Positions 1-13,300 of a DNA stretch of 64,000 bases are shown one piece after another. The notes below the pieces were generated by a model. The model was not told where the DNA came from, did no database searches, and saw only the letters and a program-made list of their open reading frames with translations. The stretch's first letter is position 1. Every line of letters begins with the position of its first letter. The DNA lies in assembly GCA_947652115.1 (NCBI GenBank), contig OX393562.1:20341969-20405968 (forward strand), read 5' to 3'. Made by a program: the position numbers and the translations under genes. This DNA is from Blastomussa wellsi. Taxonomy: Eukaryota > Cnidaria > Anthozoa > Scleractinia > Plerogyridae.

Positions 1-382
1 TTTGCACTTCAAAATCAATATGTATATATACAATTAGTCGGAAGCAAATCCAACTTCAGTTCTCGCTATTAAGCATGTTAAGCAGACCAGTGTAGAAAGG
101 TTCAATAACCTAATTTAAAAAAATATTGATCTGGTATTCTTTCTAAAGAAACTCCAATTCACGATACGTTTAATATCTGATGTTGTACTTGTACTCTCGG
201 CCCTTAGTCACTCCGACAATTTGACTTCATAACGCATTATGCCTTGCAAACCATTTTTCGTCGAATTCTTTGAACAGTTCAGTTTTCTCAGCGTATCATT
301 CTCACCGCACGTTTTCAACGGTTATGGTATCTATTTTTAATTTCGTTGTGTTGAATTCGGCTTTTCCGATTAAAATCAGTTT
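1..382. other. Noncoding stretch at left edge
   Basis: AT-rich sequence with no convincing coding exon. The only nearby structure is the 163-bp tandem array that begins at its right end. Confidence 0.5.
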
Positions 383-873
383 AGTTCAAACCAGAGTTTG
401 AATTCGAGGGCAAGCCGCAAAGACCAAATTTTGGCGTCTGCCACTACGGACCAAAGTTTGGTCCCTGCGACTAGATTAATACTTTTTTACAAAAATGGTT
501 ACGACGAAGAGACACGTCCCTGTGACCTGCTGCAGTGATTAGTTCAGTTCAAACCAGAGTTTGAATTCAACGGCAAGCCGCAAAGACCAAATTTTGGCGT
601 CTGCCACTACGGGCCAAAGTTTGGTCCCTGCGACTGGATTAATACTTTTTTACAAAAATGGTTACGACGAAGAGACACGTCCCTGCGACCTGCTGCAGTG
701 ATTAGTTCAGTTCAAACCAGAGTTTGAATTCAACGGCAAGCCGCAAAGACCAAATTGTGGCGTCTGCCACTACGGACCAAAGTTTGGTCCCTGCGACTAG
801 ATTAATACTTGTTTAAAAAAATGGCTACGACGAAGGGACACGTCCCTGCGACCTGCTGCAGGGATTAGTAGTC
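383..873. repeat. 163-bp tandem array, three copies
   Basis: Three near-identical units start near 385, 548 and 711, an exact 163-bp period, differing by a few substitutions. Each unit carries a short perfect inverted repeat (GGACCAAAGTTTGGTCC) and a CTGCAG palindrome near its end. No open frame persists across the units. The third copy decays after about 865 into a related GC-richer sequence. Satellite-like; not assigned to a known family. Confidence 0.9.
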
Positions 874-982
874 GCAGGGAGTAGTCCCCTCGTCTGTGCC
901 GACCAGTCGGTACGTCAATATATTTCGAGGGCGATGTAGCATATACCGTTTTTGGGGCCATTTTCTGCGATGAGCCAAATAA

Positions 983-1165
983 CCCTTAAAATGTAGGAAA
1001 CCTTAAAATGATAGTTTACAAAGAGGTGATACTGAACCAATCAGGGACAAGGATGGTTAAGGATGGAGAAGATTGAGACGGGCTGCAATGACGAGTTTGA
1101 AAAATTTAGGCCAAATAGACCAAATTGGACTATTTGCACAAGCCATGACGTAGCTCCTTTAAGGA
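983..1165 (+). repeat. Dispersed repeat, copy 1
   Basis: This segment is similar in sequence and order to 58645-58800, on the same strand. Shared pieces include AAATGTAGGAAACCT, GGAGAAGATTGA, TTTGAAAAATTTAGG and ATGACGTAGC, with CCTTTAAGG at the end. It looks like two diverged copies of an interspersed repeat. A 66-codon open frame across it has no recognisable protein features. Confidence 0.7.
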
Positions 1166-1998
1166 TTAGATTTTGTTTTTTTCCAGTTGATTTATGTCAA
1201 AGAGTGTTAATATTAAGATTTGTTTTCTTAGTCAACGAAACAAAACAGAAAACTGTAGACTGAATTCACCGAAATAAGAAACATAGGCACATTGAAATGA
1301 AATATTTGCCTCTAAATAGGATTTTTGTCTTTTCTCTGTCTCATGTTAATGTTCATTATGGCTATACCCCCCCCCCCCCCAAACCCTGTGCGGAATCATG
1401 TGACTATCACAAAAAATTTATTTGATCTCAGTTCAATTTCCATTTAAACTCCATTTATTTTCTGCTTAATTTTCATTTATTTTTTTAATCTTTATTTACT
1501 TTCTATTTGACATCCATTTCAGGTCTCAGTAATTCCTATAGACCCCTATTTAACTCCTTAGTTACTTATAATTGTTTAACAAATTAAAAATTGATTTTTC
1601 GATATTATAAATCTAATGGCGTCAATTTTTGTTTTACAAAATAACTAAAATAGACACAAATGCTTGAAATAGATGGCAAATAGACATGGTTTTCTAATGT
1701 CTATTTATCCATGGGATTTAGCCAAAGGTATCAAAGCCTCAGAAGCAGTTTTGTTGTCAAAATATTTTTACATTTTGAGTTAGTATCGCCAAATTCGGAG
1801 TGTTTTATGTCGGCAAAGTCGAGTTTTATTCCAAAAAACTTCTACTACGTTTGCGCGTCTACTGAAAGTTACAATCACATCGATGCTGTCTCTGCAGATC
1901 AGCAATTCTTATCTCTCTTTTTATTCTTATTTACAGTCTCGATTTGATAGCGAAGAGCTGATTGCAGCGAGGACGAAACAGAAATCTGCTTGAAAGCG
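1166..1998. other. Noncoding stretch upstream of the GPCR
   Basis: AT-rich, with a poly-C run at about 1367-1380. The last 100 bases are probably 5' UTR of the GPCR; a pyrimidine-rich stretch ending in CAG near 1936 could be a UTR splice acceptor. No coding exon recognised. Confidence 0.4.
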
Positions 1999-2994
1999 AT
2001 GTCGCCTTTGAACGAGTATCCCCAGCTTGTCACTGCCTTAGCTCAACGCAGCACGCCCTTAAAGATTCTGGAATCTGCTGTCCTTATTATTCTTATCATC
2101 TTAGCCTTCGCTGGCAACGTTATGATCTGCGTCGCAGTACTCAGGAAAGCTCATCTCCGCACAATTCCAAACATGTTTGTTACAAACTTAGCAGTGAGCG
2201 ACATTTTAATGGTGTTCGTTTGTATGCCGTTGTCTGTGCACGTGCTAATGTCAAGCAAATGGCCGTTTAGTTCTGTGGTATGTGATCTCCAAGGCTTTTT
2301 TATGTTTTCGTTCGGGATAGTTTCACAAGTGAACATGTCGGTAATTGCTTTAAATCGTTATTTTGCCATTTGTCGTCCATTTGACTGTAAAGTCATCTTC
2401 ACCAAGAGAAACGTTTCGCTGATAATTGCTTTCCTTTGGATTTTACCGAGCATTGCAAGTGTTCCTCCTTTGGCGGGGTGGGGATATTACGCTTTTAATG
2501 CAGGAAAATCGTTTTGCATTTATCCCTTCAACGTCAACATGATTTACACAACGATTGTCCAGCTACTCTTCATCGCATTTCCAATGGGACTCATTGCATT
2601 TAGCTACACGAAGTGCTTCTTGGCCATAAGATCCAGTAGCCGACAAGTAGCACAGATGCAGGATAATCCGCAGCCCACCAATCAGGTGTCAGGAAGAGCG
2701 CGCGAAATTCGCGCCACTTGGACGATGATGTTTTCTACTCTGGGTTTCAGTTTGTGTTGGCTGCCAGTTTCTGTAGTAGACTTTATTGATACTTTTACCG
2801 GGGGTGGGAATTTACCGCGCCAATTGTTCTTGCTGAACGCTTTTCTTATCTTCACTTCGAGTGCCATAAACCCGTTCATTTATTGGCTGACAAATCGCGA
2901 CTTTAGAAAGGCCTTCCGGGAATTATTATCGCCCAGTGGAAGAAATGAAGTAATCATATTGACCTCAAATAAGACGCAAAGCACTGTTCGTTGA
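1999..2994 (+). CDS. Class A (rhodopsin-like) GPCR with one coding exon, 331 aa
   Basis: A seven-helix receptor in one uninterrupted exon. The start is the first in-frame ATG (1999); an upstream TTG is not used. Family landmarks appear in order: GNV in TM1, LAVSD with the conserved Asp in TM2, a Cys at the top of TM3 (VCDLQG), NRY in place of DRY at the end of TM3, CWLP in TM6 and NPFIYWL in TM7, then a short basic tail. The third intracellular loop is short. NRY with ICRP resembles melatonin-type and related amine/opsin-cluster receptors, but TM7 has the ordinary NPxxY. The residue at the opsin retinal-lysine position is Phe, so this is not a light-sensing opsin. Intronless coding regions are common among expanded cnidarian GPCRs. 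The ligand cannot be predicted. AATAAA lies at 3205-3210. Confidence 0.93.
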   Translation: MSPLNEYPQLVTALAQRSTPLKILESAVLIILIILAFAGNVMICVAVLRKAHLRTIPNMFVTNLAVSDILMVFVCMPLSVHVLMSSKWPFSSVVCDLQGFFMFSFGIVSQVNMSVIALNRYFAICRPFDCKVIFTKRNVSLIIAFLWILPSIASVPPLAGWGYYAFNAGKSFCIYPFNVNMIYTTIVQLLFIAFPMGLIAFSYTKCFLAIRSSSRQVAQMQDNPQPTNQVSGRAREIRATWTMMFSTLGFSLCWLPVSVVDFIDTFTGGGNLPRQLFLLNAFLIFTSSAINPFIYWLTNRDFRKAFRELLSPSGRNEVIILTSNKTQSTVR

Positions 2995-3929
2995 TCACTA
3001 TAGTTTGATCAATATAGTCTAATTTATTTCTTACTTCCTGGTTGCCTACAATAATAATTTTTTGTTAACCCGGACTCAATCCAAGGTTAAAATTGTTCAG
3101 AGTTTTTATTTAACTGTGATATTAGTCGACCCCAAAACTAGATTTAGTTATTTTTTAGTTTTTTTTTGATAAGAGAAGGTACATGATAAATGGCGAGGAA
3201 ACCAAATAAAAAGCAAGAAACAATTTGTTTTATTTGTTTGATTGAACTCGCCATCCTCCCTGTCATGTTTTTGTCAGACCTTCTGCGAAGGTTAAGAAAC
3301 TCGTTGCCGCTGTCGTCTGTACTTAGCGTGAATCTTCCACATTCATCGTGTAATGTTCTTGGCAGCCACAGAGACCGAGATGTTGTGAAAGGAGCTACCA
3401 CATTGTATTAAGAAGTGACTCAGTTCCCCAACCCCTCCCCAACTAAAATCAGAGTGCGTGTATTAAAACAAATGCGCCTTACTCGTTGTGTTCTACAGCA
3501 AGGAAGAGCACAAGACATTCTTGTGCGATCCCGTATTTATGTACTTTATCTTCCATCTTGTAGTGTTTAGTATAGCAACGCAAACTAATCTTCTGCGCAT
3601 GCGCATGCATTGGGAGCAAAAATCGCTTTGCTCTTGAAAGGATAGTTCACAAGGAGGGTATGATGTTTTCTGAAACATTTATATATACCTTGTGATATTC
3701 AAGAAGCAGTAGCGCAGATGTGCGCGTTTTACATGGTGCAGTGCACACAGGTTCCTACCAACCCTCCATCCCCTCCGCAAGACTAATTAATTAATTAATG
3801 GATATTAATTAATTAAACAAACATTAAAGTTTACACATTATTGCCTTAGTGCCTTAGTGCCTCAGTCACTTAGTGGTTTAGAAGAAGACAGCCCACAACA
3901 CATCATCCCAATAGTGCACTCTGCACTAA
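2995..3929. other. 3' flank of the GPCR, noncoding
   Basis: Holds a candidate AATAAA at 3205-3210 and an AATT-rich simple repeat at about 3783-3820. A 73-codon open frame at 3190-3411 has no homology I recognise and is not called. Confidence 0.4.
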
Positions 3930-4543
3930 AAACGAGCTATTTAAAAATAAACTTATTTGAAAGGCCTTTAAAAATGAAGAAAAATGGCGTTTTCCTTTTT
4001 GTGATATCTCCTCTCGTTCCAGAGATATTATAGAGAGATATTAAAAGCGTGCACGATGCCCATATTACACTAGCTCTCCCAATTAACCTTTAGGAAGTGG
4101 ACGATGTTTGCTAGGATCAAATACAGGAATGATTATTCCTGTATATTAGGGATCTGGAACCGGATGTGTTGCCATAAATCTTGAGGAAGTGGACGATGTT
4201 TGTTAAGATCAAATACAGGAATGATTATTCCTGTATATTAGGGATCTGGAACCGGATGTGTTGCCATAGCAACACAAAAATATGCACCATCTGATGTATT
4301 TCTTAGGCTCTAATATGCTCACCGAGTTTTAATTTCATTACATCATTACTTGCAGAGATATGCTATATTTCATGTTTTTCACCCATACTATCACACCTGA
4401 TGACGTCATCAGTACCTAATTTGCATAATTCTAAAATCTTGAATATCTCTGGAACGAGAGGAGATTTCATCAAAAGAAAAATGCCGTTCTTCTTCACTTT
4501 TAAAGGCATTTCCAATAAGCTTATTTTTCAATAGGTCATTTTT
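3930..4543. mobile_element. Fold-back (MITE-like) element, about 0.6 kb
   Basis: The outer ~100 bases on each side are inverted repeats of each other at roughly 80% identity. They share the core CTCCTCTCGTTCCAGAGATA at about 4010-4030, with its reverse complement at about 4438-4462. The centre has no coding capacity and contains a 92-bp direct repeat (next entry). No target-site duplication was identified, so the superfamily is open. Confidence 0.7.
4092..4268. repeat. 92-bp tandem duplication with internal hairpin
   Basis: Two copies start at 4092 and 4184. Each contains a 10-bp inverted repeat with a 4-base loop (ATACAGGAAT, GATT, ATTCCTGTAT). The duplication sits in the centre of the fold-back element. 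Confidence 0.85.
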
Positions 4544-7136
4544 TCATTTCATAGGAACTTTTAAGGCAAAGGCTGAATACCACCAAAAACTCTATCAGCA
4601 ACGATGTATTTTTTTCTTTAGAAAATAAGAACCTGTTAAGAACGTAAATAGCCTATCCTGTTAATTACCATTTATGATAGAATCCATTCAGGCTAACCTG
4701 GAAAAATGCAGGTAGTTACTAGCGGGTTTTTACTGTACTTACCCATTGTTATTAGCCCTGAGAAAAACGGTGATTGAGGACACGTTAAAAATTTACGATA
4801 ATTTTACGTGTTGATATCGATGACTTCATGTTTGATACTGAACTGAACTTTGCTGTTTTATAATCGAAACATCTGCGGCTCCGAAAGTCTTAAACAAATT
4901 TCGGAAAAGTTCGAAAGCGTTCGCCCGACCTTCGGACAAAATTCGGAGAATCTTCGGAAAATGGGCGGAAATCTTCGGGAAATCGAAAAAAAACTTTGTT
5001 ATTAATACGTTTATAAGATAAACAAAGTTATGCATGTGGCTCCTTGGATCTTCTCGTGTTCAACTCAATATCTCACTCGTTATTTGCGCTCACTCGAAAG
5101 ATGGAGTTCTTATCTCCCCACACGCATGGATTATTCTTTATTTAATTTATTATAATTACAACTTTAAAAGTCATGTTAATTAAGTTGATCAGACGACTCC
5201 ATTTTACCTTCCACTGTGCACTGGTGCTTTCGGGATACGCTTCCTTAATAGTGTCAGTGTTGTTCATCAAATATTAATCATCTTTAAAATAGTGACCGTG
5301 GCGGAACTGGGCGGTTTATTTACAAGACGCAGGTTCCTTTTGCTAACTTTTCGATCATCAAAAATCTTTCGATTCAGCCGTGAAAAAATTACTGAAAAAA
5401 GACTGAACCACTACCTTTTTCTCCATACGATATTTTTGCCAAGGACGTGAAAATACGATTTTGGCCGGTGGATAAATCCTTGAACTTTTTCAGAGAAGCC
5501 GGTCCAGCAGTTAAGATGTACCTGCCATCGTGAGAAAAATATCAACTACATCACAAATATATTCCTAAAGGTAGGTTTTATTTTCTTTCTCCAGTTAGTT
5601 AAAGTAGATATCGCAAAGGGGATATCTGGGTTGTGTATCTTTTCAGTTTGATCAAAATGATGTTAAATCACTTTCCGAGTCTGATGCAATAGATCAACTT
5701 CGGTTCGACCGTGACTTCCTCGACAATCTTATTTTTTTTAGTGTCGTATTAGTTAGTTGTTTTGCGTTGATTTCTTTTTTGTTTGAAGGAAAGTTTGATA
5801 TGAGTAAAGGTATTCCAAGAGCTGTTTTAGACTATTATGCTATTGCAACTTGAAATCAGAACCTTCAAGACTGCGTGTCTTTTCTTTGGTTCCAGTCTTA
5901 CTTCATTTCAACTCCGGATAATTATGAGGCATATTATCACAACAAAGTATCACTCGCGTATCATTTTTTTATTAAAATGACTTAACAAGGAAAAGGAAGT
6001 TGTTATTCCACCGTGAAATCAACCAGAGTGATACAAGGAACGAAACGTCTTTGGTGGTCGTTAAATAATTTAGCTTGTTTTTGAAGGAGCTTCGGAACGT
6101 ATAAAACGTATGATTAGGAATCAAAGCTTTCCCTGGTTGTTCTAAATGCGTGAGAATATTTAGGCGCGTTTCCTTTCAAATGTTAAAGCCTGTTCAGTTA
6201 GCACTGAAATTACCATTTAGACAAGAAGAACATATCTTCGTCTAACAGTCAAGTGTCACTGTTTCATGGTACCAGTTGTTGAATCTAAACTTTTTGTGCT
6301 CACAGTTTATGATTTTGCGCTGTAACTGTGAAAAATATATTTTGAGTAAATCTCGTTTTTAAAATCCGTTATGGCCAGAAAAAAGTTAAAAAATAGTAAA
6401 GCCAAGCATATTCGTGTTTTAAACTTGTGACACAAGGGGAGGACTATACCCGACAGAGTAAGTGTCTTGTGTCCTCGCAAAGATCGTCAGTGTGCTGTTT
6501 AAACAGATAATTCCCCGCGCATTCTAGAATTTGTTTTTGAAGACATTAAAAGGGGCAGTGCCGTAGGGGTTTTTGCTGTTTTCAGCTTTATTCGTTGCTG
6601 AACGCATTACCTGGTACCTCGTGCCAAAAATACTCCTGTTAGACTAACAGGAAGATATCAAATGAATTGTGGCTCAGAAAGAAAACCGTAATGAATTTCT
6701 AGTGATATTTTCAAGGAATGGCTCTAGAATTTGAAAAAAAAAAACTTGCTATTTTTTTCAAATTTCAATCCACTTTAATCCTTGCATTCCTAAGTGATAG
6801 GCGGTTTCAGTGTAGTAGTCCTAGGTAACTACACCATTATTTTTGGGTTTCCACTGATGCAAGAACATATTTCAGCATTTTAAAATGACACCAAAATACC
6901 GTGACAGTGTCCCTGCAAACAATTCTCGAGAATAAATTTGCAAAAATAAAACGCGTTTAACTTTGTGTACTTATTTCCTTTTGGTATATGCAAGAATAAA
7001 GCTTGTAAATACAAGGCATGAGTACTTCTCAAAAACGGACCTAATAACATCTGTCAATACAGACGGTCACAGGTATACGTAGCCGATTTTGTACTGTCTC
7101 GCTTGAGAGGTTTGGACCTTGGTTGGTCAAAGACTG
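4544..7136. other. Noncoding region upstream of SLC17 paralogue A
   Basis: No coding exon recognised. A possible 5' UTR exon of the downstream transporter ends at 5570 (CTAAAG before GTAGGT), and a possible UTR acceptor (TCTTTTAATCACAAG) lies at about 7378, just before the ATG. At 4880-4990 there is a short run of degenerate TTCGG-type repeats. Confidence 0.35.
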
Positions 7137-7169
<33 letters not shown>

Positions 7170-7255
7170 TAATCAATCAATCCGTCAGTCAGTCAGTCGG
7201 TCGACCGGTCGTCAATCAATCAGTCTCTCCGCCCGTCCGTCCATCCATCCTGTCA
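7137..7255. repeat. (TCAA)n microsatellite grading into CAGT/CCGT repeats
   Basis: About ten TCAA units are followed by GTCA, GTCG and CCGT/CCAT tetranucleotide runs. Open frames across it are repeat artefacts. Confidence 0.9.
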
Positions 7256-7384
7256 CGTATCGTGTTGAGGAAGTCAGTCTGCCTGCCTTGCAGCTTATTG
7301 AGGGCGTTTTAGTCAGAAGCTAATCCTTCTATGAATTACTGTAACTTTTTTAACACCCCGTCTCTTTTAATCACAAGATTCATT

Positions 7385-10300
7385 ATGGCAGACACCGAAG
7401 AGCCTCAACCGGATCCTGTTGAAGGGGAAGGAGAAAAAACTGGAAAAGATGGTGCCAAGAAATCCAGTTTTCCCAAAAGATATATTGTGGCAATCATGAT
7501 TTTTCTTGGAATCTGCGTGCAATACGCGCTACGAGTTAATCTCAGTGTAGCAATCGGAGCCATGTGCAATAACCACACAATCGAGCAAAATGGATTCACC
7601 ATACAGAAGGTTCGTTTGTTCCTTGTTTCATGGTCTAGCCTTGATAAAGGAGGCGATTCGAAGGGTGTTGGGAGAGGGGAGGCAGAACAATGCATTCGTA
7701 CATCAACTTAAGTTTTGAAAGAAGATTTGTTCTAGCACATTTTGAAAACAAAAATGTGAGCACTTGCAAACATTAGACCATGAGTTTTCAAGTTGTGAGT
7801 CATTCTAACTCGGATTACGCACCATTCGGGGCAACAAGTGCCAGTTGATGACGTAATCCCGCCTGAGCACACGGTGACGTGTTTTCTCGCGCGATTACAT
7901 TCGGTGTATTTGCGAGCACTCCCACTAGGTTTTTGATTGGATAGAGTTATTCGGTAACTCCTCGAGTTCTTCAACGAAGATTTACCAAAACTGGCAATTA
8001 TTACCCTGACTGATACCGAAAGTGATTACTTATGCCTGTGTCAACATCTAGCTAAAATTGTTTCAGAACTCTAGGAAAGTCTTAAAAAACTCATCTCTTA
8101 AGTAAATTACAATGCTTTTTAGAATGCATATGGTTTTCCCTATTGACCTGCAAATATATCACGCACTTATTCTTTAATTTAGTATTTTGAATACTTTGAG
8201 ACAACGTTATTACATTGGCATTGTGTTGTTGTCACTTTTTATTTCCGAAAGAAAGCTGAATTCGACTGGAGTTCGAAGCTGCAAGGTAAAACTTATTTAT
8301 ATGTTATACCTTCTTTAACCGGAACATATTTTTTTATAAATTATTTATCGGATATTTTGTCACAGTGGTCAGGTGATGAGAAAAGAGAAAAAAACATCAC
8401 AAAACGTTTTACCCAACGCTAAGGGAGTATGAGTGAGATGCAAACATGATTGCTTTTGATTATTCTGAAGTGTGTTAGAGGGGCGGTGGTGTTATAGTTT
8501 ATGCGCCTTACTCCGGATCGGACTGTCCAGATTCGAGCCCTCGCTGGGGCACTACGTCGGGTTCCTGGGCAAGACGCTTGAGTCTTATCATCGTGCCACT
8601 CTTCACTCAAGTGTAGAAATGGGTACCAGAGAATTGAATGCTGGGGGACCCTGCGATGGACTAGCATCCCATCCAGGGGGGAGTAGAAATACTTCTAGTC
8701 ACCGGGAAAAGTTCCAACCTGATGGGTCACTAGGTTCGAATGTGTCCCAAAGAAATTGTGCACGGTCTGTAGAATTAAATGTAAGGAAAGGCTTTAACAA
8801 TAAGGGCAATTAATATTTAAGTTAGATCACTATGTACTTCTCTTTCTTAAATATGCGTGATATTCTTTATTTCCCACAAGGCACTATTCTTGGCGCGTTT
8901 TATTATGGCTACACTGCTATGCAGATCCCAGGCGGTTGGCTTGGTCAGCGGTTTGGTGGTTCACGAGTATTCGGGTTATGCCTCGGGATCGCCTCGATTC
9001 TTACAATGCTGACACCGATAGCAGCACGAACGAGCGTCGCCGCTCTGATTACTCTCAGGGTGATAGAAGGGCTGGCTTTGGTAAGAGATCAAATGATGGC
9101 ACATTTCTTTACAATCGCCCGTCTCAAGCAATCTCAAAGGTCCTTAAGAATATTATTAACTCCCAGCGAGTACAGAAGTGAATAAGAATCGCGTTCATGA
9201 ATTTTACATTTACAAAACTGTAAGATGAAAAAAAGATTTTAGCCTTACCGGTTTGTGATTGAAGAAAAGCCATATAACTGGTGGGCATTTATAATCTTTA
9301 TAAGCAGCTTGTGTTTATGCTGGATGCGGAACCGTTAGTTCACCTTCACCTTCACCTGTAGTTATGCTGAACATTTAGTTCACTAGCATATATGTAATAT
9401 CCCAGGGAGAGAAGTGAGAATGGAGGTAGTATGTAACTCCTATTCCGCGATACTCAGAAAAGTTTTCAATTAAGAGCTGGGAGACTTAACAATGGCCTGA
9501 CTTCAAAGCCCAGGCTGTATTAACTTCAGAAAAATGATTTTACTTTAAAATTGTTTTTTTTTTTAAATTTTATTCAAAGGGTGCCCTTTTCCCGTGCAAC
9601 CACGCCATCTGGAGTAAGTGGGCACCGCCTTCAGAAAGAACTCGATTGTTTACTATCACCGTTGCAGGTCTGTGTTGTTTAAACCCTTTATTCTCCCGTT
9701 GTCTCAGTCTTTATATTTTTAAAATACATTGTATGTTAAAAGAGCGCAATAGACTATAGACCATCATAGTTTAGTACCCCGCCGTTTTTAAGAAACCTCT
9801 TAAACATCCCTGACATTGCAACGGCCGAAGTCTAAATATTCGTGCCACGTAAGTCTGAGTTCTGATCTAAATTTTGTACAGGAGAGATAACTTATTTGTC
9901 TATTCTTTAGTGAGACAAAATTAACGTGTATCCTTCTTTCACAGGCCGCAATGATATTTCTCGGTAGTTTTTAAAAGATATTATAACAACCAAGACGTAA
10001 GCTATGTGTATTGTCACGTGACAGGTTGTCCTGTGGGTACTATCCTCTCCATGCCGCTAAGTGGCATTATGTCCAAATATGGATTTGATGGAGGATGGGC
10101 GTCCGTATTCTACTGCTTCGGTAAGAGAGCATGGTACAGGAGAGTAGATTATCTTTCACTACCACGAACAATCTGTTCTTAAATATATTTTCACTATTTC
10201 CGGGGATGACAAGAATATAGCTAATTCTTCTTACGCAAATAAGTTTCAAAACAAAGACGAAGAGAAATTAGTGACAATCTGTGTAATATAAATTCATATT

Positions 10301-13300
10301 TGTTTAATGATTCTCTTAATGATTCTGTTGTTTGTATTCACTTATGGGAGTTATTTCTTTATGTAAGTTGTTACTTTAATAAGCCATTTCCGAGATGCTG
10401 TTTTCCTCTGTTTCAAGAGTCTTGGTGCACAATCTTTCATATGGAAATGATTTTTACTCGCATGTCTTTTGTCTTGAAAATCAAACTCGTTTCCATATGA
10501 AAGGTTTCAAACAAAGGTAGAAAGCAACTCGGAAATGGCTTATTGTTGTAACTTAATCTTTAAGCCGAAAGGCCCACATCAAAAAGTTTCCCTGACAAAA
10601 CTTGGAAAAGAGGATCATTATCAAATTAAGCATCTTTTCCTTGGCTTGGACATTGTTTGGTAGGCGCGATGGTGTAATGGGTAAATAATAGACGTCGAAT
10701 CTCCGAAGCAGTCCGGCGATAAAGTTCCCTCTGCATCTAGGAGTATGCCATACTCCTAATGGCATTAGGTATCAGCCGGAGAACAGCAAGGGCAACTTGA
10801 CAAAACTTTGTGCAATGCCTGTGATGGACGGATGCCCAATCCGAAGGGGGTCGCAATACTTTTGATTGCTTTATTCGCCAGAAACAGGATAAACTATGGC
10901 GATATGGGTCACTTGCTCATGGGTAAAGGTAGAAAAAAATCCGTTCTTTATTCTTCCTTCGGCGGCTATTTTGCTTATTAATTTACTGCATAGGATATAA
11001 TTGCAAGATACAGTTGACTATGTAACTCGAATATTTCTTTTCTTATCGTGGACATACTTTCTCCTTCTCTTCATTGCTGATAGAACAACTCGAGACATTG
11101 AGCGGAAAAGGAGAAATGCAAAGCGCTTATGACAGATTCACGCTTCAACACGAAATTTTTTTTTATTGATCATTTAGGTGCAATTGGTCTTTTGTGGTTC
11201 TTTGTATGGCAACTAGCGATTCATGGATCTCCATCAGAGCATCCTACCATCACTGCTGAAGAAAGAGACTATATAGAACAAAGTATTGCAAAACTACCCC
11301 CCGCAAAGGTAGGCAAAGAAAAACGTTATCTGTTGGCTCTTCGAATGAGTTGGCAACCCATTTAGAAGTTTCTTCTCTTGTAAGGGTGACTACGGAATTA
11401 ACCCCTGTCACGCAGGAAGGATTGGCAATGTTTACTAAAGCCTGCCCTCTGTTAATGTTTTGTTTTAGAAAGGCCAGGTTCCATGGAAATCGATTTTTAC
11501 TTCGGGTCCTGTGTGGGCTATTATCACGGCAAATTTCACTGCAGACTGGGGCATGTATACCATACTGATCTGTCTCCCTAAATATTTCATCGAAGTTTTG
11601 CACTTCGACCTCGCCAAGGTACGTTAAAGATGTTGTTCAGTGATGCTATTTGTTTGAAGATCCAAGTCTGATTTCTCCTTTCATTTTAAAAGCATTAAGC
11701 ATCGTTCGAAAGCCGTATCTACAGAAAAAAATTTCTGTCGCACAAAGATCAGGGCCTATTTTATAGGGTATTTTTTCATTATTTTTGAAGGAATCGTTTT
11801 TTGTTGATTTTAAATAGAGTTTACAATTTGACAAAAGCGTTCACCGAACAAAGCCAAAATGTCACCATCTTCGTCACCAGCAATAATACAAATGTTAAAC
11901 CTAGACGTTTGTTGCATAAGCGGGAGAAAACCTGATAAGCTAAACTGTTAGAGCGTGTTCTCTTGTGAAACTAAACGATTACACCTATCAGTTATCGATG
12001 AGATTCAGATGAGTAAAGCCAAATAAATGCCGCACTACAAATGAAACTCGACCTGATAGATCCGCCGTTTGTTTGAACCCGGTACTACTTTTGAAATGTT
12101 TTCTAAATATTGGTTATCTTTTACTACCAATGCACACAAAGTAAGGTCGGGAAAACCCTGGTAAGCCAATTTAGGCGCGATTTGTTTTGTTTTTTATTAG
12201 TTAGAAAAGATCCCCAGCAAGTTCAGTTGCTTTAGAGTACTTTGTACAAACAGGAACCAAAAAAATCTTAATCAACACTTCTGATATCAAGTGGCATTCA
12301 GTATATCGAGATTGCTTTTCAACGAGTTGTGTCTCAGGTAGCCCAATCAATGTAGTACCACCATTTGTACGGCATTAAACTGAAAACTAATTTAAATTAA
12401 ACTTTGTACGCAGACTGGGTTTTTGGCGGCCTTGCCGTATGTTGTCAAAGCATTTGTTGGACCGGCAGGTGGAGTACTCGTCGATTGGCTCATTAAAAAC
12501 AAAATGTCCGTTAGAAATACAAGAAGATGCGTGTTTACCGTTGGTAAGAGGAACTTCATTTTGCTCCAATCTGGGGGGTTGCTGGCTGAAGCTGGACTCA
12601 AGAAATATTAGTAGTTTTCACGGTGATTTAATTTTGGGTCATGAGTAATATAAATCCGCCACAATCCATCGTGGACCCTTCATGTAAGTATAGGCGCACA
12701 TTAGAATGAAGTCAACATTAACAATGCAAGTTCATTTTTCCGAAAACAAATAAAACTCATCTAAGTAAAGTGATAAAACATATGTTCAGGGAAAGGTTAA
12801 TAAAAAAATCGATGGTTATGAAGACCTATGAAAAACTGATGATTGTAAACAACGAATTGGAGCTAAGAAACTAATAGCCCATTCACTCCAACAAAACTTG
12901 TTTAGTTAAACCAGGTTAGACAAAATGAAAATAAGCAACAGAAGACTGAATTTTACATAGGATTCAAGTAAGTTGTAATGTGTTCTTTCATTGTGCCAAA
13001 TTTGAGGTAAACAAACATCAGTTGGTAACTTTTATGAACAAAACAATTTTAAACCGTGTTTAACTAAACAGCTTTAAAACGTGTTTAAGCTTTGGTGTGA
13101 ATCGGGTATAAGGTCTTTTCTTGTTCGAACCTAATTGGAACTTCAGGATACATTTGTAATACGTTAAGAGCGTAAAAGCGTGTATACACATAAAATAGAA
13201 GTATAAATTCTGATAACTTCACTTTTTTAGATGTGGTTTGAAAATATAATAATTTTTAGTCAGGCTGTTAATGAGTTAACTCGAAACTGTCTTCGTTTGC

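Noticed and set aside
1999..2994. Opsin
   Set aside because: The Schiff-base lysine position in TM7 is Phe.
3190..3411. 73-codon open frame after the GPCR
   Set aside because: Lies in the likely 3' UTR and overlaps AATAAA; no recognisable protein.
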